A stretch of DNA of 64,000 nucleotides from HGM04593 sp045661205. GTDB lineage: Bacteria > Bacteroidota > Bacteroidia > Bacteroidales > Bacteroidaceae. Positions within the stretch are counted from its first letter, which is position 1. The number at the start of each line of letters is the position of its first letter. The notes under the pieces are model-generated. The model was not told the DNA's origin. It worked only from the letters and a program-made list of their open reading frames with translations, and made no database searches. The position numbers and the translations under genes were made by a program. Positions 45,144 through 53,962 of the stretch are shown piece after piece. Location of the stretch: the NCBI GenBank assembly GCA_045661205.1, contig JAZRFE010000014.1, forward strand, positions 28,490 to 92,489. Direction: 5' to 3'.

Positions 45144-48107
45144 ATGAAAAATATACTCATGCTGTTAATGGGATTGATGTTCTTTGCCATGCCCGCAGAC
45201 AGCCAGACGACAAGCAAGAAAAAAATGGGGTTCTTGAACGGAACAATCATCGGCGCGACCGAAAAAGAGGCTCTGCCCAATGCATCGGTTCAGCTTTTTA
45301 CCATCTCAGATACGGTCTACAAGGCGGGAGGTGCCAGTGACCTCGAGGGTAAGTTCTCTATAACAGTAGAGGCCGGCGACTACCTGATGCGTGTGTCGTA
45401 CGTTGGTTATCACACTCAAGAGAAGTCTGTGAAGATTACTGCCAAAAAGACGACCGAACTTGGTAATATAGAGCTTAACCCCGATATTGTAACGCTCAAA
45501 GAGGCAGTTGTTACTGCCGAGGTGCCCCCTGTGACAATGACCGAGGACACTATGGTCTATAATTCGGCGGCTTTTCGTGTTCCCGAAGGCTCTATGCTGG
45601 AGGAACTTCTTAAGAAATATCCCGGCGTCGAGATTTCAGACGATGGAACAATTAAAGTGAACGGAAAGACTGTGAACCGCATTCTTATGAAGGGTAAGGA
45701 TTTCTTTGGTACCGACAAGAATATGGCTCTCAAGAATATTCCTGCTGATGTTGTGGATAGAGTGAAGTTCTACGACAAAGACAGCGATTTCAAGCGTGTG
45801 ACAGGTATCGACGATGGCGAGGAAGAGGCTGTGCTCGACTTGCAGATGAAGCGCGGTGCCGACCAGGGATGGTTCGGAAATACCGACGTCGCATATGGCT
45901 CGCACGAGAGATATTCGGCCAAGAATACCACCAGCCGTTTTACCGATAAGTCGCAGATGTCGCTCATCCTCTCGGCTAACAACATTGGCGACAGAGGCTT
46001 CCGCGGTGGTGGCGGCTCGGGTCTTGTGGCAAGCAAGATGGGCGGTTTCAACTTCGCTACACGCACCGACAAGGTCGAGACAGGAGGTAACATCCGTTTC
46101 AACCACAGAGACACTGATGCAAAGAGTTTTTCATCGTCGGAGTACTTCATGACATCGGGCAATGCCAACCAATACTCTACAAGCCAGAATAACTCTTTCA
46201 GCCGTTCGAGCAATATCAATGCCGATTTTCGCGTGGAGTGGAAGATTGACTCTTTGACAAATATCATTTTCCGACCTTCTATGTCTTATTCGACATCTGA
46301 CAGTTGGTCGAAAAGCTCATCGGCGACTTTCGATGCCGACCCCTTCGAGCATGGTGCCGACTATCTGCGCAGCATGTTTGGCGATGTGCCCGACGGTTTC
46401 GAGGATATTGCCATCAACCGTAACCAAAACGAAACTATGAGCAGCAGTGAGAGCCGTTCGGTAAATGCTAACTTGCAGATTAACCGCCGTTTGGGTAAGG
46501 TGGGACGTAACATTACGTTTGACGGTTCATTCGGTTACAGCGACAGCGAGAGCGAGAACATTTCAAATAACGATGTTACATATTTCCGTGAGAGTGCAGG
46601 CAAGGGCTACGTCAGAAAACGTTACTCTTCTACACCCTCGGAGCGTTGGAATTACAGCACACGTGTAAGCTACACCGAGCCTCTCTCCCAAATTGCCAAT
46701 TTGCAGTTGAGCTACCGCTTCAATTACAGCAACAACAGCAGCGACCGCTCAACATATGTATTTGATAATTTGGGATATGACTTAGATGGTAAGCTCAACC
46801 ACTATTACCATTTCCCCGCCCTCCCCGAGGATTATCAGCAGTACAAAAGCGACAGTCTTAGTCAGCATTCGGCCTATCGTAATATGAACCACGAGGTGAA
46901 TGCTATGGTGCGTTTCGTTACCGAGAAGATGAACTTCAGCATAGGTGCATCGTGGTTGCCCCAGCACTCTCGCATGAAATATCAATATCTTGGTCTCGAC
47001 ACAGTGCTTAAGCGCACAGTCAATAACTTTGCGCCCAACATTCGCATGCGCTACAAATGGAACAAGAGCACTGTGCTTAACGTAATGTATCGCGGAAGCA
47101 CATCGCAACCTTCGATGACCGACCTGCTCGACATTACCGACGACTCCAACCCTCTGAACATCACTAAGGGTAACCCCGGATTGAAACCTTCGTTCACCAA
47201 CAACATGAACGCATTCTTCAATACCTACAACGCCGAAGCTCAGCGAGGAATTTCGGCTAACCTTCGTTTCTCGAATACTCTCAACAGCATCAGTCAGAAG
47301 GTTACATACAACGAGGCTACCGGTGGTCGCATCACACGCCCCGAGAATATCAACGGTAACTGGAACGTGAACGGAGGATTCAACTTCAACTCGGCGATTC
47401 CTTCGAATACCAAGTTTACATACAGTGCCTCTACCGATGCAGGTTTCAACCACGGTGTTGCATACATTAGCATGCTCAACAAGAACAGTGTTAAGAACAC
47501 CATCAAGACAACAAGCATCAGCGAGCGTCTCAAAGGTGGTTATCGCAATGATTGGTTCGAGATGACTATCAACGGCTCTTTGCGTTACGCCCGTTCTGTG
47601 AACGAGCAGCAGCCCGGTCAGAACCTCGAAACCTATGACTTCTCGTATGGTCCCAGCACAAATATTCTGTTACCCTGGTTCAACATACGTTTCTATTCTG
47701 ACATTTATATGAGCAGCCGTCGCGGATACAGCGACCCCTCGTTCAATACCAATGAACTTTTGTGGAATGCACAGGTGTCGGCAAGTTTCCTCAAAAAGAA
47801 TGCTCTCACAGTCTCTTTCCAAGTGTTCGACATTCTGCACGAGCAGAGCAACGTCAGTCGTAATATCTCTGCAACAATGCGCAGCGACACTCAGAACAAT
47901 GCCATCCACAGCTATTGTATGTTCCATGTGATATATAAATTCAATCAGATGGGCGACAAGAATACACGCTCGCAGATGAATCGCTCTTTTAACGGGCAGG
48001 GTGTTCCTCCCGCCGAGATGCGCGAAATGATGCAGAGAGGCGGTGGCCGTATGGGCGGTGGTGGCGGCTTTGGAGGGCCCGGAATGGGCGGTGGTGGCCG
48101 TTTCTAA
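45144..48107 (+). CDS. Large TonB-dependent receptor-like barrel with Gly-rich tail
   Basis: 987 residues from the ATG at 45144, with a signal peptide (MLLMGLMFFAMPADSQ). Residues ~30-115 form a regulatory-like beta-sandwich (ASVQLFTISDTVYKAGGASD, then YLMRVSYVGYHTQEKSVKIT). A plug follows (SMLEELLKKYPGVEISDDGT, then KVNGKTVNRILMKGKDFFGT). A long barrel rich in SYR and NxS turns fills most of the rest. It ends in a Gly/Met/Arg-rich segment (GGGRMGGGGGFGGPGMGGGG) instead of an aromatic barrel terminus, as seen in several OMP_b-brl_3 proteins. No SusD neighbour. Confidence 0.85.
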   Translation: MKNILMLLMGLMFFAMPADSQTTSKKKMGFLNGTIIGATEKEALPNASVQLFTISDTVYKAGGASDLEGKFSITVEAGDYLMRVSYVGYHTQEKSVKITAKKTTELGNIELNPDIVTLKEAVVTAEVPPVTMTEDTMVYNSAAFRVPEGSMLEELLKKYPGVEISDDGTIKVNGKTVNRILMKGKDFFGTDKNMALKNIPADVVDRVKFYDKDSDFKRVTGIDDGEEEAVLDLQMKRGADQGWFGNTDVAYGSHERYSAKNTTSRFTDKSQMSLILSANNIGDRGFRGGGGSGLVASKMGGFNFATRTDKVETGGNIRFNHRDTDAKSFSSSEYFMTSGNANQYSTSQNNSFSRSSNINADFRVEWKIDSLTNIIFRPSMSYSTSDSWSKSSSATFDADPFEHGADYLRSMFGDVPDGFEDIAINRNQNETMSSSESRSVNANLQINRRLGKVGRNITFDGSFGYSDSESENISNNDVTYFRESAGKGYVRKRYSSTPSERWNYSTRVSYTEPLSQIANLQLSYRFNYSNNSSDRSTYVFDNLGYDLDGKLNHYYHFPALPEDYQQYKSDSLSQHSAYRNMNHEVNAMVRFVTEKMNFSIGASWLPQHSRMKYQYLGLDTVLKRTVNNFAPNIRMRYKWNKSTVLNVMYRGSTSQPSMTDLLDITDDSNPLNITKGNPGLKPSFTNNMNAFFNTYNAEAQRGISANLRFSNTLNSISQKVTYNEATGGRITRPENINGNWNVNGGFNFNSAIPSNTKFTYSASTDAGFNHGVAYISMLNKNSVKNTIKTTSISERLKGGYRNDWFEMTINGSLRYARSVNEQQPGQNLETYDFSYGPSTNILLPWFNIRFYSDIYMSSRRGYSDPSFNTNELLWNAQVSASFLKKNALTVSFQVFDILHEQSNVSRNISATMRSDTQNNAIHSYCMFHVIYKFNQMGDKNTRSQMNRSFNGQGVPPAEMREMMQRGGGRMGGGGGFGGPGMGGGGRF

Positions 48108-48132
48108 AATCTCCGAAGTGTTAAGTAAACTT

Positions 48133-48172
48133 AAAGATAGAGTAACAGTACGCTTTTACTCTATCTTTTTTT
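48133..48172 (+). terminator. Terminator after the large TonB-type gene
   Basis: AAAGATAGAGTAA / TTACTCTATCTTT with a ten-base loop, then Ts. Confidence 0.88.
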
Positions 48173-48218
48173 GTTCTTAATTATTAAATTCGCAAGGATA
48201 TTTTTTACTACTGTGCAA

Positions 48219-49664
48219 ATGTTTGGACTCGATGCAATAACATTTTGGGGAATTGTGCGCTGTCTCTACTGGATATATATGGTGGTGGCAGTGGTTACAG
48301 CTTTCTCGGTGGTGTTGAACAATCGTGTGCCTGTAAAGACGTTGGCATGGGTGTTGGTGATACTTGGCGTACCCTATCTGGGGCTGTTCATATATTATGT
48401 GTTTGGTAGGGACACTCGTCGCCGACGCCTGATAAACAAGCAGTCGCTTACGCAGATACAGAAAAAGTGTTTCCCTGTGCACAAGAGTGCCAAGGTCGCA
48501 CAGGGTATTCCCGAATGTTATGTGTCGCTGGCTAGGTTCTTTGAAAATGTTGCCGATGCCTATCCGGTCTCAAACAACAGTGTTGAGATTCTTTCGGATG
48601 GTGTTTCGTTCTTTACCCGTCTAGTACGCGAAATTTATGCTGCCAAAGAGCATGTTCACGTGCAGTTCTATATTTTTATGGACGATGCAATGGGACACCT
48701 GTTGCGCGACGTTCTCATGGACAAGGCTCGCGAGGGTGTCGAGGTGCGTGTGCTCTACGACGATGTGGGCTGCTGGCGGGTAGACAAGAACTTTTTCGAG
48801 GAGATGCGTTGTGCGGGAATGTATGTGCAGGCTTTCCTCAAAGAGCGTTTCCCCATGCTGTCGAGCAGTCTTAATTATCGCAACCATCGCAAGGTGGTGG
48901 TGATAGATGGAAAAACCGCTTTCATAGGTGGTATGAATGTTGCCGACCGTTATGTGACGGGTGGCGGTAGGGGTAGATGGCGCGATGTGATGCTGTGTGT
49001 GCGTGGCGAGGCTGTTTATGGCATACAGGTCTCTTTCCTTGTCGATTGGTATTTTGCCGACCGTTCTTTGGTGAGTGGTGCCCGATACTTCCCGAAACCC
49101 GATGTGCTCACTCGTGGCCCTATGATGCAGGTTGTCGTCTCTAACCCCATTGGTGCGTGGCGTGAAATGTTGCAGGGTGTGGGGCATCTGATATCCAACT
49201 GCAAGGAGTATCTTTACATTCAGACACCCTATTTCATGCCCAGCGATTTTGTGCTGACAGCAATACTTAACCTTGCTCTTGCAGGGGTGGATGTGAGAAT
49301 TATGGTGCCCGAGCGTTCTGACAGCAGCTTTACCGAACTTGCTTCGCGCTCTTTTCTGGGCGATGTGATGTTTGCAGGGGTCAAGGTGTATCTCTATCGT
49401 GGGGGCTTTTTGCACTCCAAGATGTTGGTATGTGATGATATGCTTGCTTCGGTGGGGTCGGCAAATATTGATTTTCGCAGTTTTGAATGCAATTTTGAAA
49501 TAAATACTTTCGTCTATGACGAGGGTGTTGCACGAGAATTGAAATCTCTCTTTATGGAAGATATGCGCTCGTGCAGACTATATACTTATAAGGAGTACAA
49601 GGAGCGTCCCTTACGGCAACATCTCAAGGAGTCGTTGGCAAGGCTCTTCTCTCCGGTGCTGTAA
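48219..49664 (+). CDS. cls: Cardiolipin synthase (two-HKD phospholipase D family)
   Basis: 481 residues from the ATG at 48219. Two N-terminal membrane helices (~8-30 and ~37-60) precede two HKD sites: NHRKVVVIDGKTAFIGGMN and LHSKMLVCDDMLASVGSANI. It joins phosphatidylglycerol molecules (or a related pair) into cardiolipin at the inner membrane. The frame continues to a TTG at 48171, but the stretch after it overlaps the preceding terminator and is not family-like. Confidence 0.92.
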   Translation: MFGLDAITFWGIVRCLYWIYMVVAVVTAFSVVLNNRVPVKTLAWVLVILGVPYLGLFIYYVFGRDTRRRRLINKQSLTQIQKKCFPVHKSAKVAQGIPECYVSLARFFENVADAYPVSNNSVEILSDGVSFFTRLVREIYAAKEHVHVQFYIFMDDAMGHLLRDVLMDKAREGVEVRVLYDDVGCWRVDKNFFEEMRCAGMYVQAFLKERFPMLSSSLNYRNHRKVVVIDGKTAFIGGMNVADRYVTGGGRGRWRDVMLCVRGEAVYGIQVSFLVDWYFADRSLVSGARYFPKPDVLTRGPMMQVVVSNPIGAWREMLQGVGHLISNCKEYLYIQTPYFMPSDFVLTAILNLALAGVDVRIMVPERSDSSFTELASRSFLGDVMFAGVKVYLYRGGFLHSKMLVCDDMLASVGSANIDFRSFECNFEINTFVYDEGVARELKSLFMEDMRSCRLYTYKEYKERPLRQHLKESLARLFSPVL

Positions 49665-49693
49665 CAGTTGGTGATAATAATTATATAATAGAT

Positions 49694-50362
49694 ATGAGTG
49701 ATACTTTTTCAAGGGCAAAGATTGACATTGTGGTTGTCTCTTTGCTGTTCCTGGGTTCTGTGGTGCTGTTTTTCAGCCCTGTGCAAATTCCTTACAAGTT
49801 GGCTCTGCCTGTGGGAGTACTTTTTATGTCGTCGCTCAAGTTGTTGCCCTGGCAGATGTCGTTTGCCATGCTTTTTTCGTGTGCAGGAGATTTCTTTGGC
49901 GCGTATGGTAACTTCCTTGCGCAGATGTCGGCCTTTGCCATTGCCCACGTGTTTATTATAGGCTATTTCTTTTCGCGTTACAGATTAGGTGTGTTGCGTC
50001 GCCGCTACACTCGTTATTCGGCAAGATATATGACTGTGGCGACGTTGTTTGTGATTCCTATCCTTGTATTTGCGTTTGTTAAAATAATTCCTCATGCACC
50101 TGCGGGCGTGTTGCGCTATGGAGTCTCTTTTTATGCGGTGCTCATCGCCACTATGGTGTGGGGTGCTTTGCAGCAGCGCAGCGTGCTCTTCGGTGTCGGT
50201 GCCATTCTTTTCCTTGCGTCGGATATGATATTGGCATGGAACCGTTTCGTTGAGCATCTGCCAAATAGCAGTGTGTTGATACTTGTCCCCTATTATTTGG
50301 CACAGTGGTTGCTCTTTATGCGCTCTACCAAATGGTTGGGACGCCACATGGAACGCGAATGA
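49694..50362 (+). CDS. YhhN-family lysoplasmalogenase-like membrane protein
   Basis: 222 residues with about seven membrane helices. Family landmarks are CAGDFFGAYGNFLAQMSAFA (helix with GD and an F-x-x-G turn), followed by AHVFIIGYFF, and GAILFLASDMILAWNRFVEH later. Eukaryotic members cleave the vinyl-ether lipids lysoplasmalogens; whether this bacterium makes plasmalogens is not visible here. It lies 29 bases after cls, suggesting a lipid-metabolism pair. Confidence 0.82.
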   Translation: MSDTFSRAKIDIVVVSLLFLGSVVLFFSPVQIPYKLALPVGVLFMSSLKLLPWQMSFAMLFSCAGDFFGAYGNFLAQMSAFAIAHVFIIGYFFSRYRLGVLRRRYTRYSARYMTVATLFVIPILVFAFVKIIPHAPAGVLRYGVSFYAVLIATMVWGALQQRSVLFGVGAILFLASDMILAWNRFVEHLPNSSVLILVPYYLAQWLLFMRSTKWLGRHMERE

Positions 50363-50382
50363 CGCAGGGTGTTACTCCTGCG
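50363..50382. terminator. Hairpin between convergent lysoplasmalogenase and rsmD genes
   Basis: CGCAGG / CCTGCG around an eight-base loop, beginning right at the end of the YhhN gene and reaching into rsmD. There is no long T tract, so its role as a terminator is weak. Confidence 0.4.
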
Positions 50383-50950
50383 CCTCCTCTTTCTCTTCGT
50401 TATCTGCCTCTTCGCTGCTTGCTGTGAAAAGGGTGAAGTTCACGCTGCCGTATGATATGTGGCGCATGAAGTTGGGGTGCTGGGAAAAGTCGTAGTCTTT
50501 GCCATGCTCAAAAATAAAGATGCCATCCTCTTTAAGAAGATTGTGCTCGAAAATGAGGTTGGGAATTGAACCTAGCTCTTTCAGCATATAGGGAGGGTCG
50601 GCAAATATGATGTCGTATTTGCGTGAGTCGCGTCGCACGAATCTGAACACATCGTCGCGCAGGGGTATCCAATTTTTATCCTGCAACTTAGCGTGAATCT
50701 TTCTCTGGTGTGAGTAGTGAAGCGAGTCCATTTCCACTGAAATTACAGGGGCACAGCCTCGCGAGAGAAATTCCAGGCTGATGCCTGCTGTGCCCGAGAA
50801 GAGGTCGAGTACAGCGCAACCGTCAAAGTCGACAATGTTGTTGAGTACATTGAACAGGTTCTCTTTGGCAAAGTCCGTAGTGGGGCGTGCCTTGAAATTG
50901 CGTGGGATGTCAAAATGACGCGCTTTGTATTTTCCGCTGACTATTCGCAT
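50372..50950 (-). CDS. rsmD: 16S rRNA (guanine966-N2)-methyltransferase
   Basis: 192 residues. The N-terminal RIVSGKYKARHFDIP and RPTTDFAKENLFNVL are RsmD hallmarks. The SAM site is LDLFSGTAGISLEFLSRG (49-66) and the catalytic DPPY is at 118-121. It methylates G966 of 16S rRNA during 30S assembly. The C-terminus is unusually acidic (EEADNEEKEEAQE). It overlaps the DUF3822 gene by ten bases. Confidence 0.93.
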   Translation of the reverse strand: MRIVSGKYKARHFDIPRNFKARPTTDFAKENLFNVLNNIVDFDGCAVLDLFSGTAGISLEFLSRGCAPVISVEMDSLHYSHQRKIHAKLQDKNWIPLRDDVFRFVRRDSRKYDIIFADPPYMLKELGSIPNLIFEHNLLKEDGIFIFEHGKDYDFSQHPNFMRHISYGSVNFTLFTASSEEADNEEKEEAQE

Positions 50951-51744
50951 AATAAAAGTGTTTGCAGGTCAAAGGGTATGTTTTCTATTTTGTTCAGCAG
51001 GTTAGAACGGAACTGCTCGCGTGGGTTTATACGTTTGATGTTGCCTATGAAGTTTTTCGCACTCATCTCCATTGCGTCTGCGTGGTTGTCGCCACACAAG
51101 AGCAGGGTCTCCTCCAGTTGCGAGAATTTCAGTTCGTTCCAGATGCACAGCAGGTAGTAGAGTTGGTCCTCGGTCTCTTCGCCTGTGAATCCGTTTATCA
51201 GCATGGGACGGCCATCTTCCATCGCTATCAGCAGCGACTTCTCGCCGTGAAGATATGCTGTAAGGTATCTTTTCTCTTCGCGTGGGTAGCGTGTGAGAAA
51301 GCCCAGTATGATGCTTACAGGTGAGTAGTAGTTTATTTCGCCTATTTCGCACAGACATTCGTGCAGCTCTTCGTCAATGGCAAAGAGCACTGTCAGATTG
51401 TGGGCGCTCAGCCTGTTCGACAATATCTTGATATTTCTATCCGGCGAGGGGAAGCAACTGTTGTATATTGCTGCGTGTTCCTCGCTGTTGTCATAGTCTG
51501 ACGGAACGGTGGTAAACTCAGTCGTTGCAACTATTACCTGTATGTCGCTGTATTTGCATGATGCGAGTCTGCTCTCTTCCCATGCAGCCTCGAAGTTGGC
51601 ACTCAGTGATGTTGCTTTGTCACACTCGTGATAGCTGTATCTCACCGAGTCGGGTTGTTGGGGCAGGTAGGTGCAAAAACAAAATCCATCCGTACTTATA
51701 CGGATGGATAGTGTAGGGGATAACTGTGTTGTCTCCTTATTCAT
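50941..51744 (-). CDS. DUF3822 family protein
   Basis: 267 residues with the actin-like two-lobe strand pattern of DUF3822, a Bacteroidota family typically encoded with rsmD, as here (ten-base overlap). Segments such as IQVIVATTEFTTVPSDYDNS and YLTAYLHGEKSLLIAMEDGR resemble the ATPase-like lobes of such proteins. The function is not known; the link to rsmD suggests a part in ribosome assembly or translation, which is only inference. Confidence 0.82.
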   Translation of the reverse strand: MNKETTQLSPTLSIRISTDGFCFCTYLPQQPDSVRYSYHECDKATSLSANFEAAWEESRLASCKYSDIQVIVATTEFTTVPSDYDNSEEHAAIYNSCFPSPDRNIKILSNRLSAHNLTVLFAIDEELHECLCEIGEINYYSPVSIILGFLTRYPREEKRYLTAYLHGEKSLLIAMEDGRPMLINGFTGEETEDQLYYLLCIWNELKFSQLEETLLLCGDNHADAMEMSAKNFIGNIKRINPREQFRSNLLNKIENIPFDLQTLLLCE

Positions 51745-51754
51745 TTATATTCGA

Positions 51755-52441
51755 TTATTCCCAGTTACCTGCGTTGTTGTTGGGCATCTCAACGTCACCA
51801 ACCTTAAGACCGCAGTAACGGCCCATCTTCTTCATGTCGCTGATGAGGTTTTTGAGCTCCTGGTCGTTAACACCTGTCAAGTATACTTCGTAGGGTGTGC
51901 GTGCCTCGAAAAGATATTGGGGGCTACCTGCCTTTGTGGTGTCTACGCTTGTTGCAACCTCGAATTTTGTACCGTTACCGAAGGGTACAAATGACAATGA
52001 GTCAATATTATAACCCTTGGGGTAGAGTGTGTCGAGAAGTGCAATCCATGTTGTGTCGCGACGGAAGTTCTTCAATCCCTCTTTCTCAACCTCTTTCCAG
52101 TTGTTTGTCTTTTTTGCTTTAGCAATGATGTCCATAGCTTTTTTCTCGGTGAGACCACGCTCGAGCTGTGCGTCATCCAATTCACCCTCTTTGAGGATAA
52201 CAGGCATCTGTGCAGTCTTTACAAACTCGATAAGGCTGTCGAGGTTGTCAGAGTAGCCGGTCTTTGTAATGTTGCGGTACTCCACTTGCGCTGTACGGAT
52301 GTCGATGAGGCGTGCAATGATTGCTTTTTCGCGGAGACTGCGCTCCTCGGAAAACTCGATGGGACCCATGATGCTACGGTAGCAGATGTAGCCAAGTCCG
52401 ATGATTGTTACAGCAAGTAACAGATTTAAACCTTTTTTCAT
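51755..52441 (-). CDS. Membrane-anchored protein of unknown function
   Basis: 228 residues with one N-terminal helix (LNLLLAVTIIGLGYICYRSI) as an anchor, followed by a helical region (LREKAIIARLIDIRTAQVEY) that is reminiscent of the start of pilin-like proteins, then a beta-rich domain. It lies ten bases upstream of the DUF3822 gene on the same strand, so it is the first gene of a three-gene unit with DUF3822 and rsmD. I do not know its function. Confidence 0.7.
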   Translation of the reverse strand: MKKGLNLLLAVTIIGLGYICYRSIMGPIEFSEERSLREKAIIARLIDIRTAQVEYRNITKTGYSDNLDSLIEFVKTAQMPVILKEGELDDAQLERGLTEKKAMDIIAKAKKTNNWKEVEKEGLKNFRRDTTWIALLDTLYPKGYNIDSLSFVPFGNGTKFEVATSVDTTKAGSPQYLFEARTPYEVYLTGVNDQELKNLISDMKKMGRYCGLKVGDVEMPNNNAGNWE

Positions 52442-52475
52442 TGTTTCTATATTTTATTTATGTATTTTCGTAGCG

Positions 52476-52483
52476 CAAAAATA
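52476..52483 (-). promoter_or_regulatory. -7 element of the anchored-protein-DUF3822-rsmD unit
   Basis: TATTTTTG on the minus strand, 34 bases before the start at 52441. A/T-rich inverted arms (AAAAACGG / CCGTTTTT) follow at about 52490-52510. Confidence 0.5.
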
Positions 52484-52534
52484 AGACAAAAAAACGGAAT
52501 AGCCGTTTTTTTATGCGTTTTTTATTAAACAAAA

Positions 52535-53962
52535 GTGATAAATAAATACTTAGCTGCGCAAATTAAGACAAATTTCCCGTTTATTCCCACACCTGAACAG
52601 GAAATTTCTTTAGAAAAGTTATCGGATTTTATATTCTCTACCGATGACCGATCTGCTTTTATGTTATGCGGTTATGCGGGTACGGGAAAGACAACTCTTA
52701 TTTCGGCGCTTGTGCGCACACTTGGGCAGTTGCAATACAAGGTGGTGCTTTTGGCACCCACCGGCCGAGCGGCTAAAGTGTTTTCATCCTATTCGGGCAG
52801 GAGTGCTTATACCATCCACAAATGTATATATCGACAAAAATCTATACTTCACAGCAATGTTTTCACTTTGTCGCATAACAGTCTGCGCAATGCGCTTTTC
52901 ATAGTCGATGAGGCTTCGATGATTGCCAATGGTGGTCTTTCGGGGTTCGGCTCGGGCGCTTTGCTCGACGACCTTGTGGAGTTTGTCTATTCTGGTGATG
53001 GGTGTCGCATGTTGTTGCTTGGTGACACTGCACAGCTGCCACCCGTAGGCGAGGAGCTTTCTCCGGCACTCTCGGTCGAATATTTGCGTAGCATGGGGCT
53101 TGATGTTACTCGTGTGGAGCTTACACAGGTGATGCGTCAGACCGAGGGCTCCGGCATTCTCACCAATGCCACCATGCTCAGGATTCTTATATCCAGTGGC
53201 ATGGGTTCCATGCCCCGCATACGTCTTACAGGTTTTCCCGATATTTCTGTCGTTACGGGAGAAACTCTTATAGAGACCATCGAGACGGAATATGGTGCAG
53301 TGGGGCTCGAAGAGACTATCGTTCTTTGTCGCTCGAACAAACGCGCCAATATTTACAACGAGGGCATTCGTCGACGCATCCTCTATCGCGAGGACGAACT
53401 CAATAGAGGCGACTTGTTGATGGTGGTCAAGAATAATTACTATTGGCGCGAGCAAGTGGGAAAAGTAGATAAAGAGCTGCTCGAAAAACTCGATTTTGTT
53501 GCCAATGGCGATATTGCCGAGATTATGCGCGTGGGTGGCGTCGAGGAAATGTATGGCTTCCGCTTCGCCGATGTTACCCTCTCTTTCCCCGACTACGACT
53601 GCGAGTTTGATGTAAAAATTCTTCTCGACACTCTCACGAGCGAGTCGCCATCGCTAACCAAAAGCGAGAATGAGCGTCTCTTCGAGGCTGTGTGGAACGA
53701 TTATGCCGACATTGGTGCCAAACGCAAACGCATGGAGAAGTTGCGCGAAGATCCTTACTACAATGCTATGCAGGTGAAATATGGTTATGCAGTCACCTGC
53801 CACAAGGCGCAGGGCGGACAGTGGCGCACCGTCTTTCTCGATCAGGGTTACACGCCTCCCGAAGGGGTTAATAACGACTATTTCCGTTGGCTCTACACTG
53901 CTTTTACGCGTGCCACAGAGAGACTCTATCTCGTTAATTGGCCGACGCAGTGCATTGAGTAG
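52535..53962 (+). CDS. RecD-like DNA helicase (superfamily 1B)
   Basis: 475 residues. Walker A is GYAGTGKTT (46-54), motif II IVDEASMI, motif III LLLGDTAQLPPVGEE, and the late motifs include GYAVTCHKAQGGQWRTVFLD and YTAFTRATERLYLVNW. This is the RecD2-like branch of ATP-dependent helicases, found without RecB/RecC. The start is GTG at 52535. It probably unwinds DNA in replication-coupled repair. Its 3' end overlaps the convergent CapA-like gene by 29 bases. Confidence 0.88.
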   Translation: MINKYLAAQIKTNFPFIPTPEQEISLEKLSDFIFSTDDRSAFMLCGYAGTGKTTLISALVRTLGQLQYKVVLLAPTGRAAKVFSSYSGRSAYTIHKCIYRQKSILHSNVFTLSHNSLRNALFIVDEASMIANGGLSGFGSGALLDDLVEFVYSGDGCRMLLLGDTAQLPPVGEELSPALSVEYLRSMGLDVTRVELTQVMRQTEGSGILTNATMLRILISSGMGSMPRIRLTGFPDISVVTGETLIETIETEYGAVGLEETIVLCRSNKRANIYNEGIRRRILYREDELNRGDLLMVVKNNYYWREQVGKVDKELLEKLDFVANGDIAEIMRVGGVEEMYGFRFADVTLSFPDYDCEFDVKILLDTLTSESPSLTKSENERLFEAVWNDYADIGAKRKRMEKLREDPYYNAMQVKYGYAVTCHKAQGGQWRTVFLDQGYTPPEGVNNDYFRWLYTAFTRATERLYLVNWPTQCIE

